Shown: positions 25,632 through 34,662, counted from the first letter of the stretch. The stretch is DNA of 40,757 bases from Acidobacteriaceae bacterium (GCA_027449545.1 DAIDLI010000152.1:1-40757), one strand, 5' to 3'. The notes: generated by a model not told the origin, from the letters alone. Translations and numbers: made by a program.

Positions 25632-26249
25632 ATGCGCCGACTCAATTTCCGCAAGATGCTCCTGACGGGAGCGATGTTTCTCTCAGCAGGGGCGATGAGC
25701 ACCTCCACGGCATCCTGGGCTGCGCAGCCGCGGCCCCAGGCTGCCGCTGATGCACCCTCGCTGAATGTAGCGCTGACTTACCAGGCCATGCATGCAAACC
25801 TCGTTACCAGCCCCACCTTCTGGATGCAAGGCGGAAGCGCCCAGATCGAAGGCCGCTTCTACCACGGATGGGGCGCGGTGGCGGATATCTCGGGGATGCA
25901 CGTCGCCAACATGAATTCCAGTGGTGTCGGCCTCAATCTGGTCACCGCCACCTTCGGCCCGCGCTACACCTGGCGCCTGCCGCATAAGCAGCGCTATGAG
26001 ATGTTTGGCCAGGGTCTGGTAGGCGTGGCGGACGGATTCGACAGCACCTTCCCCAACCTGCTTGGTGCTACCTCGACGGCCAGCAGCCTAGCGGTCAAGG
26101 CCGGCGGCGGCCTGAACCTCGCTCTTAAGACACATCTGGCGCTGCGCCTCTTCGAGGCAGACTATCTGCGCACGCAACTCCCGAACGCCACCAACAGCGC
26201 GCAGAATAACCTACAACTTGGCGCCGGTATTGTGCTGCGGTTTCGCTAG
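25632..26249 (+). CDS. Outer-membrane beta-barrel protein, small
   Basis: This 205-residue protein has a signal peptide (MRRLNFRKMLLTGAMFLSAG... to about residue 31). The rest reads as alternating amphipathic strands with polar turns, typical of eight-stranded OmpA-like barrels: SLNVALTYQAMHAN, AQIEGRFYHGWGAVADISGMHV, LVTATFGPRYTWRL, and a last strand NNLQLGAGIVLRFR. The final residue is Arg after Phe rather than a terminal Phe, a small departure from the usual outer-membrane signal. AGGAGAAGAAG directly precedes the ATG at 25632. It starts 13 bases after the giant propeller gene and is almost certainly cotranscribed with it, which suggests a linked envelope function. It is followed by a convergent response regulator gene. 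Confidence 0.85.
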   Translation: MRRLNFRKMLLTGAMFLSAGAMSTSTASWAAQPRPQAAADAPSLNVALTYQAMHANLVTSPTFWMQGGSAQIEGRFYHGWGAVADISGMHVANMNSSGVGLNLVTATFGPRYTWRLPHKQRYEMFGQGLVGVADGFDSTFPNLLGATSTASSLAVKAGGGLNLALKTHLALRLFEADYLRTQLPNATNSAQNNLQLGAGIVLRFR

Positions 26250-26382
26250 GGCCTGACCGTCGCCAGATTCCAGCCGCACCGTAACCCAGCAGCATCCCGA
26301 CTTGCCGGATCCGAACGACCCGGCAAGCCCTTCCTGCCGCGGCCGGCAAGCGAAGAGCTCTTGCGAACAGCCCTTGCGTTCC

Positions 26383-27030
26383 TTAGAGATGAACGATGCC
26401 GCGCTGGAGGGCGGTGACCACTGCCTGGGTGCGATCCTCGACATTGAGGCGCATCAGAATCACGCTGACATGGCATTTGACGGTAGACTCGGCGATCCCG
26501 AGCAGGGCCGCGATCTCCTTGTTGCTTCGACCGCGCGCGATCAGATCGAGAACCTCGCGTTCGCGTGTGCTCAATTCGGATTTGGGAACGCGGGAAGACA
26601 AGGCGCGCGAAACCGGCGGCGGAAGGAAGCGGCCGCCGGCATGTACTCGCCGCAAGGCGCTAACCAGCGCATCGTGGGGCATGCCCTTGATGATGTAGCT
26701 GCGCGCTCCCGCCTCGAGCGCCTGGTGGATATCCTCATCACCTTCATAGGTCGTGAGCACAACGAACTTCGCCGAGGGATGCTGGGACATGAGCGTCCGA
26801 ATGGCCTCTACTCCGCTGATGCCGGGCAGGCGAAGGTCCATGAGCGTGATGTCGGGCAGGTGCTGCTCGAACATTTCGATGGCTTCCTCGCCGCTGCCCG
26901 CCTGTGCCACCGTTGTCATGTCGGGCGTCGCCTGGATAATGGCGGCAATACCGATGCGCATGATCGGGTGATCATCAACCACCAGCACACGGATTTTGGA
27001 AGCGTCCTTCTTTGGCATCTGCTCGTCCAT
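26383..27030 (-). CDS. NarL/FixJ-type response regulator
   Basis: This 215-residue protein has a receiver domain (about 13-130) with the acidic pair Asp19-Asp20, phosphoacceptor Asp65 in LMDLRLPG, Thr93/94 and Lys115. A LuxR-type helix-turn-helix follows (about 150-210): LSTREREVLDLIARGRSNKEIA...ESTVKCHVSVILMRLN. It is a phosphorylation-controlled transcription factor. GGAG lies seven bases before the ATG at 27030. The start is 29 bases downstream of the GH53 stop, so it is probably the last gene of the galactan operon. The matching HisKA_3-type kinase is at 34663-37590; these two families normally pair, so the regulator probably controls this locus. A direct test is lacking. Confidence 0.95.
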   Translation of the reverse strand: MDEQMPKKDASKIRVLVVDDHPIMRIGIAAIIQATPDMTTVAQAGSGEEAIEMFEQHLPDITLMDLRLPGISGVEAIRTLMSQHPSAKFVVLTTYEGDEDIHQALEAGARSYIIKGMPHDALVSALRRVHAGGRFLPPPVSRALSSRVPKSELSTREREVLDLIARGRSNKEIAALLGIAESTVKCHVSVILMRLNVEDRTQAVVTALQRGIVHL

Positions 27031-27059
27031 TGCCCGTCTCCAGCCTAAACCAATTGCCG

Positions 27060-28121
27060 CTATTTGGACGTTGTTGTTGCCGGCCGATCGAAGGCGGTGA
27101 TCACAGGCAGAACGTTGCCGTTGGCATCAAAGAAGCCGCGGCCGCGCAACGACCCCTCGGCGGCTGGTTCCCACCAGAAGACGCCTTGGCCAAGCCCGTC
27201 GGGAATGGCGCGCACCGCCGCGTCGACGGCGCGCAGAAACTGAAGCTGGCCCTGCGGATTCTCGGGAAAATCCTGCTTCTTTGCGGGCCGGCCGCTGGGC
27301 GTCCAGTTGGCCGCGGTCTCCACGACGATGATGGGCAGGTGATAGCGCAGCGCAAGATCGTGCAGATTGCCACGTAGTTTGACGATGTTGCCGTGCCAGA
27401 AAGGGTAATAAGAGAGCCCGATGACATCGAAGGGCACATGGTGGGCGATGAGATTGTCGAAGAACCAGACCGCCGCGTCGTAATCGCCACTGCGCTCGAT
27501 GTGAATCATGATGCGGGGGCGGGGTCCAGGCTGCGTACCGGCATACACCCCGCGAATGCCGGCCCGGAGTAGATCGGCGAAGTTGTCCCAGTTGTCGGGC
27601 AGCTTGCCGTCGGGCCACAGCATGCCATTGGTCACCTCATTCCCGACCTGCACCATATCTGGTGTTACGCCCTGATGGGCAAAGGCAGCCAGCGTATCGC
27701 GTGTGTAGACGAAGACCTGTTCAACGAGTTGCTTGTGCTTGAGCCGCTTCCATGCGGCAGGCGTGAACTGTTTGCCCGGGTCGGCCCAGGTATCGGAGTA
27801 GTGCAGGTCAAGCAGGATATGAAAGCCCAGGGCGTGGGCACGACGGGCGAGCGCCAGGGTGTAGGGCAGATCGTTGGGGAGCTTGTCAGGGCTGGCCGCG
27901 GGATCGTGAAAGAGGCGCAACCGAACCCAATTGTAATGATGCTCGCGCAGCAGGGAGAGGACATCAACCGGTTTCCCGCCTTCTTTAAAGACGATTCCAT
28001 CCTGCTCGCACTTGGCGAGAAACGACACGTCCGCGCCGATGGCGTAACCCTGCCCCATCCCATGAGGCGCGATCAGCAGGGCAACGGCAATCATCCAGAG
28101 TACACTGACGGATTTACGCAT
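27060..28121 (-). CDS. Arabinogalactan endo-beta-1,4-galactanase (GH53)
   Basis: This 353-residue secreted enzyme has a signal peptide at 1-24 (MRKSVSVLWMIAVALLIAPHG). The GH53 TIM barrel is recognisable from ADVSFLAKCEQDG, VRLRLFHDP, LLDLHYSDTWADPGKQ, then VGNEVTNGMLWP with the acid/base Glu162, and IIVVETAANW with the nucleophile Glu268. The WADPGKQ and EVTNGMLWP segments are diagnostic for this family. It should cleave internal beta-1,4-galactosyl bonds in type I (arabino)galactan, the side chains of pectic rhamnogalacturonan I, releasing oligosaccharides for the adjacent receptor and GH35 enzyme. No good ribosome-binding site is visible before the ATG, and a very stable hairpin sits just upstream, so expression is probably lower than that of the receptor. 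Confidence 0.93.
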   Translation of the reverse strand: MRKSVSVLWMIAVALLIAPHGMGQGYAIGADVSFLAKCEQDGIVFKEGGKPVDVLSLLREHHYNWVRLRLFHDPAASPDKLPNDLPYTLALARRAHALGFHILLDLHYSDTWADPGKQFTPAAWKRLKHKQLVEQVFVYTRDTLAAFAHQGVTPDMVQVGNEVTNGMLWPDGKLPDNWDNFADLLRAGIRGVYAGTQPGPRPRIMIHIERSGDYDAAVWFFDNLIAHHVPFDVIGLSYYPFWHGNIVKLRGNLHDLALRYHLPIIVVETAANWTPSGRPAKKQDFPENPQGQLQFLRAVDAAVRAIPDGLGQGVFWWEPAAEGSLRGRGFFDANGNVLPVITAFDRPATTTSK

Positions 28122-28148
28122 CGAGAGAACCAGAGAAGCGGGAGAAAT

Positions 28149-28170
28149 CCGGCAGCCCGAAGGCTGCCGG
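28149..28170 (-). promoter_or_regulatory. Ultra-stable UUCG hairpin between receptor and galactanase genes
   Basis: On the minus strand CCGGCAGCC, TTCG, GGCTGCCGG form a perfect nine-base stem closed by a UUCG tetraloop. It is followed only by GATTTC, so a full intrinsic terminator is doubtful. It lies in the 77-base gap after the receptor stop and 27 bases before the GH53 start. It could act as an attenuator or as a 3' stabiliser of the receptor mRNA. Confidence 0.7.
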
Positions 28171-28198
28171 GGTGAGAATTCCGAATCGAGCTCGGACT

Positions 28199-31100
28199 CT
28201 AGAAATAATACTTTGCGGCCAACTGGATCTCGCGGTGGCCGGTTTTGTTGTCCACCGTGCCGGCGGAAGGTGAGATGGTAGGACCGCCCGCCGCTGCAAA
28301 TCCCATGTACATATTGGGGTCGGAAGCGATGAACTCGTTCCAGGGATGATTGAACAGGTTGAAGGCCTCACCACGGATCTCGAGACTGCGATTTTCCCGC
28401 ATGGCGAAAGTCTTGAAGATGCCAGTGGAGTCATTGATGAAGGCCGGTCCGTGGATGTACGGCAGCCGGTAGGTGCCATTTTGCAGATAGGATGGCGCGG
28501 CGAAGCAGGCGGGGTTGAAGTATTGCCCGCTCTTCAGGCCCTTGCGGGGGTCGCAGATCATCTTGGGAACCGCGGTTTCGTCCGGAGTGCCGTCAGCGAA
28601 CGCGCCGCCGTTGGTTGCGAGTGAGATGTTGGTATTTTGCTGGCCGTTGATGACCGGTCCGGATACTGTGCCCCAGATGCCGAACGTGTTGCGGTTGGCG
28701 GCGTATTCGGATCCAAAGTTGTTGGAGATCGGACCGCCGGTCATGGCCTGGAAGATTCCGGAGAGCTGCCATCCGTCGAAGAAGCCGCTTGCCAGCTTGC
28801 TTCCGCCCAGGTCTTTGCTGAACGCCGGCAGCTTCAAATAGTACGAGAAGCTGAGGATCTGGGAACGGTCGAATGGCGCAGGCCCGTACCAGCGCTTCAT
28901 GTCGAAGGGGTCTTCCGCGTTGTAGGCGAGCGTCTTCCCAAAGGTATAGCTGCCCCAGTAGTTCAGCCATCCTTTCTGCCGCGTCACCATCAACTGCAAT
29001 GCGTTGTAGTTGGAGTTGAGGTTATGGAAGTGGGTGCTGATGTCGCCGTAGTCCGGATAAGGACGGAGATAGGGTGTGGCGTAGTCATCGTAATAAGTGC
29101 CGTACCACGGGCCGGTTTCGGCGCCCTCGGGAACAGCGTTACGAATGCCGTACCCCACTAGATTGTGGCTGGAGTTGCCTACGTAATTGACCTCGATCTT
29201 GTTGGCGCCTGCGAAGACATGGGAGAGCGCCAGGTTCCAGGAATAGGTGACCGGGGCGTGATGATCGGTGGGGTTCGCGGAGCCCCAGACCGTGGGCGCA
29301 CACAACGAATAGGGTATCTGGGAGATGCTTGCGAGCGTATACGCTGAGTTAGATGTGCAGGGCGTGCCGCCGCCTCCGGAATACTCCTGGACCACCGTGA
29401 AGTTAGGCGGGGCCTCGATGGCAGAGTAGGCGTTGATCCCGGGGTCAACATAGTAGTTGGTGCCAATGCCGCCGCGCACGATGGTTTTTCCGCCCCCGAA
29501 TACGTCGTAGGCGAATCCAAGATCAGGCGCCCATTGGAAGCTGAGCGGCTGGGATCCGGACATGGGTACGCTGGGAGTGGTCGAGTGGCTCTGGATTCCG
29601 CTGTAAGAGGTGTAATTCGGGGTGGAGGTGGCCACATAGGCCGCGGGATTGAAGATGGCAATGCGCCCTTTGCGGTCGTACCACCAGCCAATATGATCCA
29701 CGCGCAGGCCGTAGTTCAGGGTCAGGCGCGAAGTCGCCTTCCAGGTATCCTGCGCAAAGAAATCGAAGCGATTGGCCTCCATCTGCGCCATAATGTTGCT
29801 CGAGCTTTGCGACCACTCGCAGGTGTAGCCCAGCAGCAGGTCGGCCCAATCATTGCCCGAGAGGCCGCAGTAGGATTGTGTGGACACAAAGCCGTTGTCA
29901 TTGCCGGTGGTGAGATTGTTAAAGCGCCCCACCTCTGTATAGAACCCCGCTTTGAGCAGGTGCCGCCCGAGGAGCTTGGTGAGAGCTTCGTTGAAGGTAT
30001 AAGTGTTCTCCACACTGGTGAACGGCGGCGCCTCGCCGCCGCCAATATACAACTGGTCGTTTGCAATTTCGGTATTGCCGGCTTCGAATTGCACGTTGGG
30101 AATGAGGCCAGAACCGTTGGCGAAGAGAAAAGCATAGGGGTAATGCAAGGCGGTCGTGGAGACGGTGTTCAAATTGCTGAGCGCTTGGCGCAGGGTAAAG
30201 CGCGTGTACGCAAGCGATGCTTCGTTCGTTAACGAGGAGCTCAAGGTGTTGGTCAGCACCATGTTGATGGAATCGGAGGCATCCTTGCCGGTCTGATAGG
30301 CGGGATAAGGCACCTGGTTCCAGACGTTGTACGGCCCATACGGCCAGGGCACGCTTTCATTCTCGTGGTTGTAGCGGCCGGAAAGGTGCGTGTTGTCACT
30401 GATGGCGTAGTCGAGTTTGAGGATCTCTTGATTGCGTGGGTCGGAGGTAGTGAAGTCGGTGATCAGGTTGTATCCGCCCTGGTCCGCGGGATTCACGTTG
30501 GGCAGAGGAAAGGCACTCAGCAGGATCTGGCCAGCGGGGTCGATGGCGCTGCTCTGGATGTGGCCCCAGGAATTCGAGCCGTAGACCTGGTTGGCGCAGG
30601 CGGCGCTGTAGTGGCTGCCGCCGCAGGGTTGGCTGCTCACCGGCCAGAAGAGGTAGCCGTTGCTGGCGTTCGAGAGCGCGTTCAAATAGCCGGTGTCGCT
30701 AAAGTCGCCGGTGCGCATGGCAGCGGTGGGCACGGCCGCCTTGCGAACCCCCTGGTCTACATGCTGCTGGGCAAGTTCACTCGCCGCGAAGAAGAAGAGC
30801 TTTGCGTGATCGCGGCTGAGGCCGGGCCACAGCACCGGGCCGCCAATATTGACGCCGGGATAGTATAGGCTGCTTTGCGGCCTGGCAAAGCCGATGGATT
30901 TTTCCTGCCAGTCATTGGCGTTGAAGTTGTAATTGCGCGCCGTAAGATAAGCTTCGCCGTGGAAGGATCGGCCTCCGGACTTAGTTTCGGTCGACACGAC
31001 TACGGGGCCATTCGGTTCAGCGGCAGAGTACGCGGCAGATTCGACCTTGAGCTCGGAGATCATATCGACATTGGGCGTTACGGCCACGGCTCCCGCGGTG

Positions 31101-31750
31101 TTCAGATCAGTCACCGTCGAGCCTTCACTCTCGATCTGTACCTGATCAAAGCGATTGCCGTTCACGGTGAAGGTGCTGGCATTTTGGGTGAAACCGGCCT
31201 GTCCGCCGTTATACTGCGACTGCGTAAAGTTGCCGGTATTGCCGGCGCCGGGAATAAGGCCGAGCAGCTCGATGGCACTGCGACTCTCGATGTCCATGTT
31301 GTGCAGCTGAGTGGCGCTGAGGGTGTAGCTCAGCGCGCCCGACGTGGTCGGCGTCAATTCCTCTCCGCTAGCCGTGACCACCACAGTAGCCGAGGTTGAT
31401 GCCACCTTCAGGGCGATCTTTCTGAGTTCAATTTGGTCGTCGATATGCACGGCGATGCCGTTGCGCAGCAGGCTGTCGAATCCTTTGGCAGAGATCTTCA
31501 CGTCGTAGGTGCCGACGGGAATTCCCACCAGCGAGAAGAATCCGCGCGCGTCGCTGTGGGTGGTGCGCACCACTCCCGAGCTCTGGTCGATGACGGCGAC
31601 GGTCGCGCCGGGAATGATGGCCCCGGTTGAGTCGGTCACCGTACCAGTGAGCATGGCCGTGTTGCCCTGCGCCCTCGCCGCTGGCCCTGCCAAAAACACG
31701 AACAACGCCAGCACAAGCCCCGCGATCCCTAGTTGGCTGGTCTTTTTCAT
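28199..31750 (-). CDS. TonB-dependent receptor, Oar-like, with carboxypeptidase-regulatory domain
   Basis: This 1183-residue protein has a signal peptide (MKKTSQLGIAGLVLALFVFLAGPAARA). An N-terminal CarboxypepD_reg-like beta domain (about 28-115; LTGTVTDSTGAIIPGATVAV, GTYDVKISAKGF) is followed by a plug region (about 120-260) and a large barrel with many aromatic-rich strands, ending EIQLAAKYYF with the terminal Phe of outer-membrane proteins. This is the standard layout of Acidobacteriota Oar-type transporters. The start at 31750 is chosen from the strong AGGAGAGGAG just upstream; a frame reaching 31834 is longer but has no such site. It lies between GH35 and GH53 genes on the same strand, so it probably imports galacto-oligosaccharides, although the family alone does not prove substrate. 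No SusD-like partner is present. Confidence 0.93.
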   Translation of the reverse strand: MKKTSQLGIAGLVLALFVFLAGPAARAQGNTAMLTGTVTDSTGAIIPGATVAVIDQSSGVVRTTHSDARGFFSLVGIPVGTYDVKISAKGFDSLLRNGIAVHIDDQIELRKIALKVASTSATVVVTASGEELTPTTSGALSYTLSATQLHNMDIESRSAIELLGLIPGAGNTGNFTQSQYNGGQAGFTQNASTFTVNGNRFDQVQIESEGSTVTDLNTAGAVAVTPNVDMISELKVESAAYSAAEPNGPVVVSTETKSGGRSFHGEAYLTARNYNFNANDWQEKSIGFARPQSSLYYPGVNIGGPVLWPGLSRDHAKLFFFAASELAQQHVDQGVRKAAVPTAAMRTGDFSDTGYLNALSNASNGYLFWPVSSQPCGGSHYSAACANQVYGSNSWGHIQSSAIDPAGQILLSAFPLPNVNPADQGGYNLITDFTTSDPRNQEILKLDYAISDNTHLSGRYNHENESVPWPYGPYNVWNQVPYPAYQTGKDASDSINMVLTNTLSSSLTNEASLAYTRFTLRQALSNLNTVSTTALHYPYAFLFANGSGLIPNVQFEAGNTEIANDQLYIGGGEAPPFTSVENTYTFNEALTKLLGRHLLKAGFYTEVGRFNNLTTGNDNGFVSTQSYCGLSGNDWADLLLGYTCEWSQSSSNIMAQMEANRFDFFAQDTWKATSRLTLNYGLRVDHIGWWYDRKGRIAIFNPAAYVATSTPNYTSYSGIQSHSTTPSVPMSGSQPLSFQWAPDLGFAYDVFGGGKTIVRGGIGTNYYVDPGINAYSAIEAPPNFTVVQEYSGGGGTPCTSNSAYTLASISQIPYSLCAPTVWGSANPTDHHAPVTYSWNLALSHVFAGANKIEVNYVGNSSHNLVGYGIRNAVPEGAETGPWYGTYYDDYATPYLRPYPDYGDISTHFHNLNSNYNALQLMVTRQKGWLNYWGSYTFGKTLAYNAEDPFDMKRWYGPAPFDRSQILSFSYYLKLPAFSKDLGGSKLASGFFDGWQLSGIFQAMTGGPISNNFGSEYAANRNTFGIWGTVSGPVINGQQNTNISLATNGGAFADGTPDETAVPKMICDPRKGLKSGQYFNPACFAAPSYLQNGTYRLPYIHGPAFINDSTGIFKTFAMRENRSLEIRGEAFNLFNHPWNEFIASDPNMYMGFAAAGGPTISPSAGTVDNKTGHREIQLAAKYYF

Positions 31751-31865
31751 ACCTGCTCCTCTCCTGGCCTTCCTGAATTGCAGCTTTCCTTCCCTCAGCG
31801 ATCCGCCAGTGGTGGCTTCATCTGGATCCTGCATGAGGGGGAAAGCCTGCGGTATCGAATCATAT

Positions 31866-34490
31866 TCATCTCGAAGCGGCTTGCGAATCCGACGAAAGTC
31901 GGATTCCCCGCAGAATTTGGGCGTTTGATTGTTTCAGGTGGATCTGATCCGGAGCTTCTGCCGCGCCGAGGTTGAGCGAGTACTCCGGAACCAGGCGAAT
32001 GCTGCTCACTCCCACTGCCTGGCCATTGCGGGCAAACTTTGCCGGCTGGGACAGCTCGAAATAGACCGGCGCATCCCTCCGCAGCGGCAGAATACTGAGC
32101 CGGAAGCGACCCGAGCCGTCGGGGTGGAGAAAGCGCTTCAGGCCGATTGTCCACGGCTTCCCGTTATAGAAGTTGTCGTCGAGCAGGCGCTGGTTCGCAG
32201 TCAGGCGGGCAATATCGCCCTGGTAATCGATGGTGAGATAGAGGTTGCTGACCCCGGCCAGAGATCCGCGGGGAATGGAGATGGTCCACTGCCCAGCGTT
32301 TGGCAGCGGACCGGCCGGAGGAGCTTCGGCCACGCCTTGAGATCCGTGTGCTGCGGGCCCAAATTGCACCGGAGGCGCTACGCCGGCTGGATGTACAAGC
32401 TGGTATGTCAGGCTTACGGTTCGTGGCTGCGCTTCGGCGGTATAGCTGGCCATCTCTGCAGTTTTTGTTGTCTCGCGTAGCTTAAGGTTGGCGGCAAGAG
32501 GGCCGGTAGCCGGCGGGAGCAGCGTGAAGCGGAATTCGGGCGAGCCCTCGGCCAGCAGGCGCACGGTCCCCGCCTCACTATTGGGCACGATCTCCTGCGG
32601 AGTTATCAGCAGGTGATCGCGGCCGTCGATCCGCACCTTCCAGGCATGCTCTGCTTCGCGGGCAGTCAGCACCACGATGCGCAGCGGCGGCCCCTTGCGC
32701 GGGACCACGCGGATATACCGTTCCATCCCAGGCTGGAGCCCAGAGACGTAAAGGACACCGCCATCACGGACCGTCGCCGCGCCCGGGGCCTCGACCGACC
32801 GCACCCCGTCCGCGCCGAATGCAAACTGAGGCGCAATTCCTGGCAGGGCTTCGAAGTAGACGGTTGTTCTGCCGCCGTTTTCGATCTGTGTAAAGAGCTG
32901 TGCCGTGCTATAGCGGAGCGTAGCGCTGCCCAGCCTCAGGTTGAATGGCCAGATGAAAAACGATCCGGCCGGCAGGTCAATCGGATGCCGCGGAACCAGC
33001 AATTCGCTGCTGGTATTGCTGGCGTTGCCGGGCAGGCGAATCGCAAATTGCGTAGAGCGCCGCTCTGGCATCGCGTAGCCGCGCACATAATTGTTGAAGA
33101 AGATGAAGCCGGACGTTCCGCGTGAGCGCACAGCCGCCCGCGGCGTGAAGAGATCGTTCGCATGATGCGGCACCAACTGTGGGGGGTGAACTGTCATCGG
33201 CGCCAGGGCCCCCCCAAAATCATTGAGAAAGTAGTTAAAGACCTTGAGCTGCCGAAAGGACTTTCGCTCCTGACCGAATTCCCCGAGCGGCGCCTGGAAA
33301 TCATACGACTTGATCGGCACATCATTGGGGTAACCGGTCGCCTGGGATTCCTCGAGCGTCGACAGCTTCCCGTCCGGGTTCTCGCCGCCCTGAAACATAT
33401 AGGTTCCGTAGAGATTCACACCGGAGCCGAGCATCACCGGGACCATGGCGGCAACGTCGCGAGCCGCAATCACCGGCCGCCGGTGATATGTGACCTCATT
33501 TCCCCCACCGAGCTCGGCGGTCAGGAACGGCAGCGAATCGCCCGCATGATAGTTCATGCTTGGGGAAGCGGAGATGTCCTCATTCGCGGCGACGCGGCTG
33601 GCGAACCGGAAGGCATAGACCTCCTGCGGAGGGAGAGGGCCAGTGGTGCGAGTCCACGGCGCTGCCGGATAGCCGCCATAGACCGGAATCACCGCGCCGC
33701 GGGGAACCACAGCATCGTCCCAGCCGGTCACCACATAGAGCGGAACGTCGAGGCCGCTGGCGATAGCGATCTTCTTCAATTCCAGGATGTGCGCCTGCCC
33801 CGCGCCGGGGCCGCGCTTGGAGTACTCATTTTCAAGCTGGATTCCGAGGACAGGGCCGCCATCTTTGAAGAGGAGTCCCTTCAGCTGTTCACCGATCTGT
33901 CCGTACCAGGCACGGACAGAGGCGAGATAAATGGGATTGTTAACACGGGTAGGGCTCTGCTGGATCATCCAATCAGGCAGGCCGCCATTGCGTACCTCGG
34001 CATGATCCCAGGGACCGATCCGCGGCAGCAGATAGAGGCCATGTTTGGCGCAAAGCTCGGCGAAGGCGCGCAGGTCGCGCTGCCCGGTCCAGTCGAATTG
34101 CCCCTTGATCTCTTCGTGGTGAATCCAGATCACATAAGTCGAGACAATATTGACTCCGGCGGCCTTCATCTTGAGGAGTTCCTCTTCCCATTCCGCCCTC
34201 GGATAGCGCGAGAAGTGGAACTCTCCCATCACCGGCAGCCAGGGTTTTCCGTCCAGAGTGAGATAGCGGCTGTTTACGCCGAGAGTGGAACCCAATGGGG
34301 AAGTTGCGGAGCCTTCTGAGTAGAGAGCCGGGCCGGGCGCGCTGTAAGGCTGGCTGGCGTCAAAGCGTATGGTCGTGTGTGCCTGTGCGAAAGCTAAGGG
34401 GGGAGCGCAAAGGAAGGCGGGCAGAATGGCATATGCCAAAAAACATTGGAACTTTTTCCTTCTCCTAAAAGGCGGCAAAGATGACGGCAT
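31866..34490 (-). CDS. Beta-galactosidase, glycoside hydrolase family 35
   Basis: This 874-residue exported enzyme has a signal peptide with a basic start (PFRRRKKF) and hydrophobic core, ending near AFAQA (about residue 36). The GH35 catalytic barrel is clear: LPVMGEFHFSRYPRAEWEEEL, the acid/base Glu222 in IQLENEY, and the nucleophile Glu326 in FLTAELGGG. The second half is beta-rich and would form accessory domains. It should remove terminal beta-galactosyl residues from oligosaccharides produced by the neighbouring GH53 enzyme. AGAGGGA nine bases upstream supports the ATG at 34490; the open frame extends to 34751 without other support and would overlap the divergent kinase gene. It is probably the first gene of the operon GH35, receptor, GH53, response regulator. 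The last codons lie in a perfect hairpin that matches a motif upstream of the kinase. Confidence 0.93.
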   Translation of the reverse strand: MPSSLPPFRRRKKFQCFLAYAILPAFLCAPPLAFAQAHTTIRFDASQPYSAPGPALYSEGSATSPLGSTLGVNSRYLTLDGKPWLPVMGEFHFSRYPRAEWEEELLKMKAAGVNIVSTYVIWIHHEEIKGQFDWTGQRDLRAFAELCAKHGLYLLPRIGPWDHAEVRNGGLPDWMIQQSPTRVNNPIYLASVRAWYGQIGEQLKGLLFKDGGPVLGIQLENEYSKRGPGAGQAHILELKKIAIASGLDVPLYVVTGWDDAVVPRGAVIPVYGGYPAAPWTRTTGPLPPQEVYAFRFASRVAANEDISASPSMNYHAGDSLPFLTAELGGGNEVTYHRRPVIAARDVAAMVPVMLGSGVNLYGTYMFQGGENPDGKLSTLEESQATGYPNDVPIKSYDFQAPLGEFGQERKSFRQLKVFNYFLNDFGGALAPMTVHPPQLVPHHANDLFTPRAAVRSRGTSGFIFFNNYVRGYAMPERRSTQFAIRLPGNASNTSSELLVPRHPIDLPAGSFFIWPFNLRLGSATLRYSTAQLFTQIENGGRTTVYFEALPGIAPQFAFGADGVRSVEAPGAATVRDGGVLYVSGLQPGMERYIRVVPRKGPPLRIVVLTAREAEHAWKVRIDGRDHLLITPQEIVPNSEAGTVRLLAEGSPEFRFTLLPPATGPLAANLKLRETTKTAEMASYTAEAQPRTVSLTYQLVHPAGVAPPVQFGPAAHGSQGVAEAPPAGPLPNAGQWTISIPRGSLAGVSNLYLTIDYQGDIARLTANQRLLDDNFYNGKPWTIGLKRFLHPDGSGRFRLSILPLRRDAPVYFELSQPAKFARNGQAVGVSSIRLVPEYSLNLGAAEAPDQIHLKQSNAQILRGIRLSSDSQAASR
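31884..31906. promoter_or_regulatory. Palindromic motif upstream of the TonB receptor (copy A)
   Basis: GAATCCGAC (31885-31893) and GTCGGATTC (31898-31906) are perfect nine-base complements around GAAA. It lies within the last codons of the GH35 gene, 134 bases before the receptor start. The 17 bases from 31884 (CGAATCCGACGAAAGTC) match 15 of 17 bases of a site upstream of the kinase gene. It is a candidate operator for the locus regulator. Confidence 0.45.
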
Positions 34491-34582
34491 CAAGGATTCC
34501 CTCTGTGGTTTCTGTCCCGATCTTCGGCACATGATGCTGGAGTGGCCGAGAAAGAATACTCTATGCCCGGAACCTGGCGTTT

Positions 34583-34617
34583 CGAATCCGCCAAAAGTCT
34601 GAGTTGAGCTGGATTCG
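34583..34617. promoter_or_regulatory. Inverted repeat in the GH35/kinase divergent region (copy B)
   Basis: CGAATCC (34583-34589) and GGATTCG (34611-34617) are inverted repeats 21 bases apart. The left part CGAATCCGCCAAAAGTC is 15 of 17 identical to copy A at 31884. It lies five bases upstream of the kinase -35 box and 92 bases upstream of the GH35 start, a suitable place for an operator controlling both directions. Confidence 0.5.
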
Positions 34618-34622
34618 GTGCT

Positions 34623-34652
34623 TCGACGATGTAACCAGACTGCCGTTATACT
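34623..34652 (+). promoter_or_regulatory. Candidate promoter of the sensor kinase gene
   Basis: TCGACG (34623-34628) and TATACT (34647-34652, five of six matches) are spaced by 18 bases. Transcription would begin about three to four bases before the ATG at 34663, giving a nearly leaderless mRNA. This fits the absence of a Shine-Dalgarno sequence there. Confidence 0.5.
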
Positions 34653-34662
34653 TACCTCCGCT

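Noticed and set aside
26301-26327. Stem CTTGCCGG/CCGGCAAG as a terminator between the barrel gene and the convergent regulator
   Set aside because: An eight-base stem with an 11-base loop and no T-run on either side; too weak to call.
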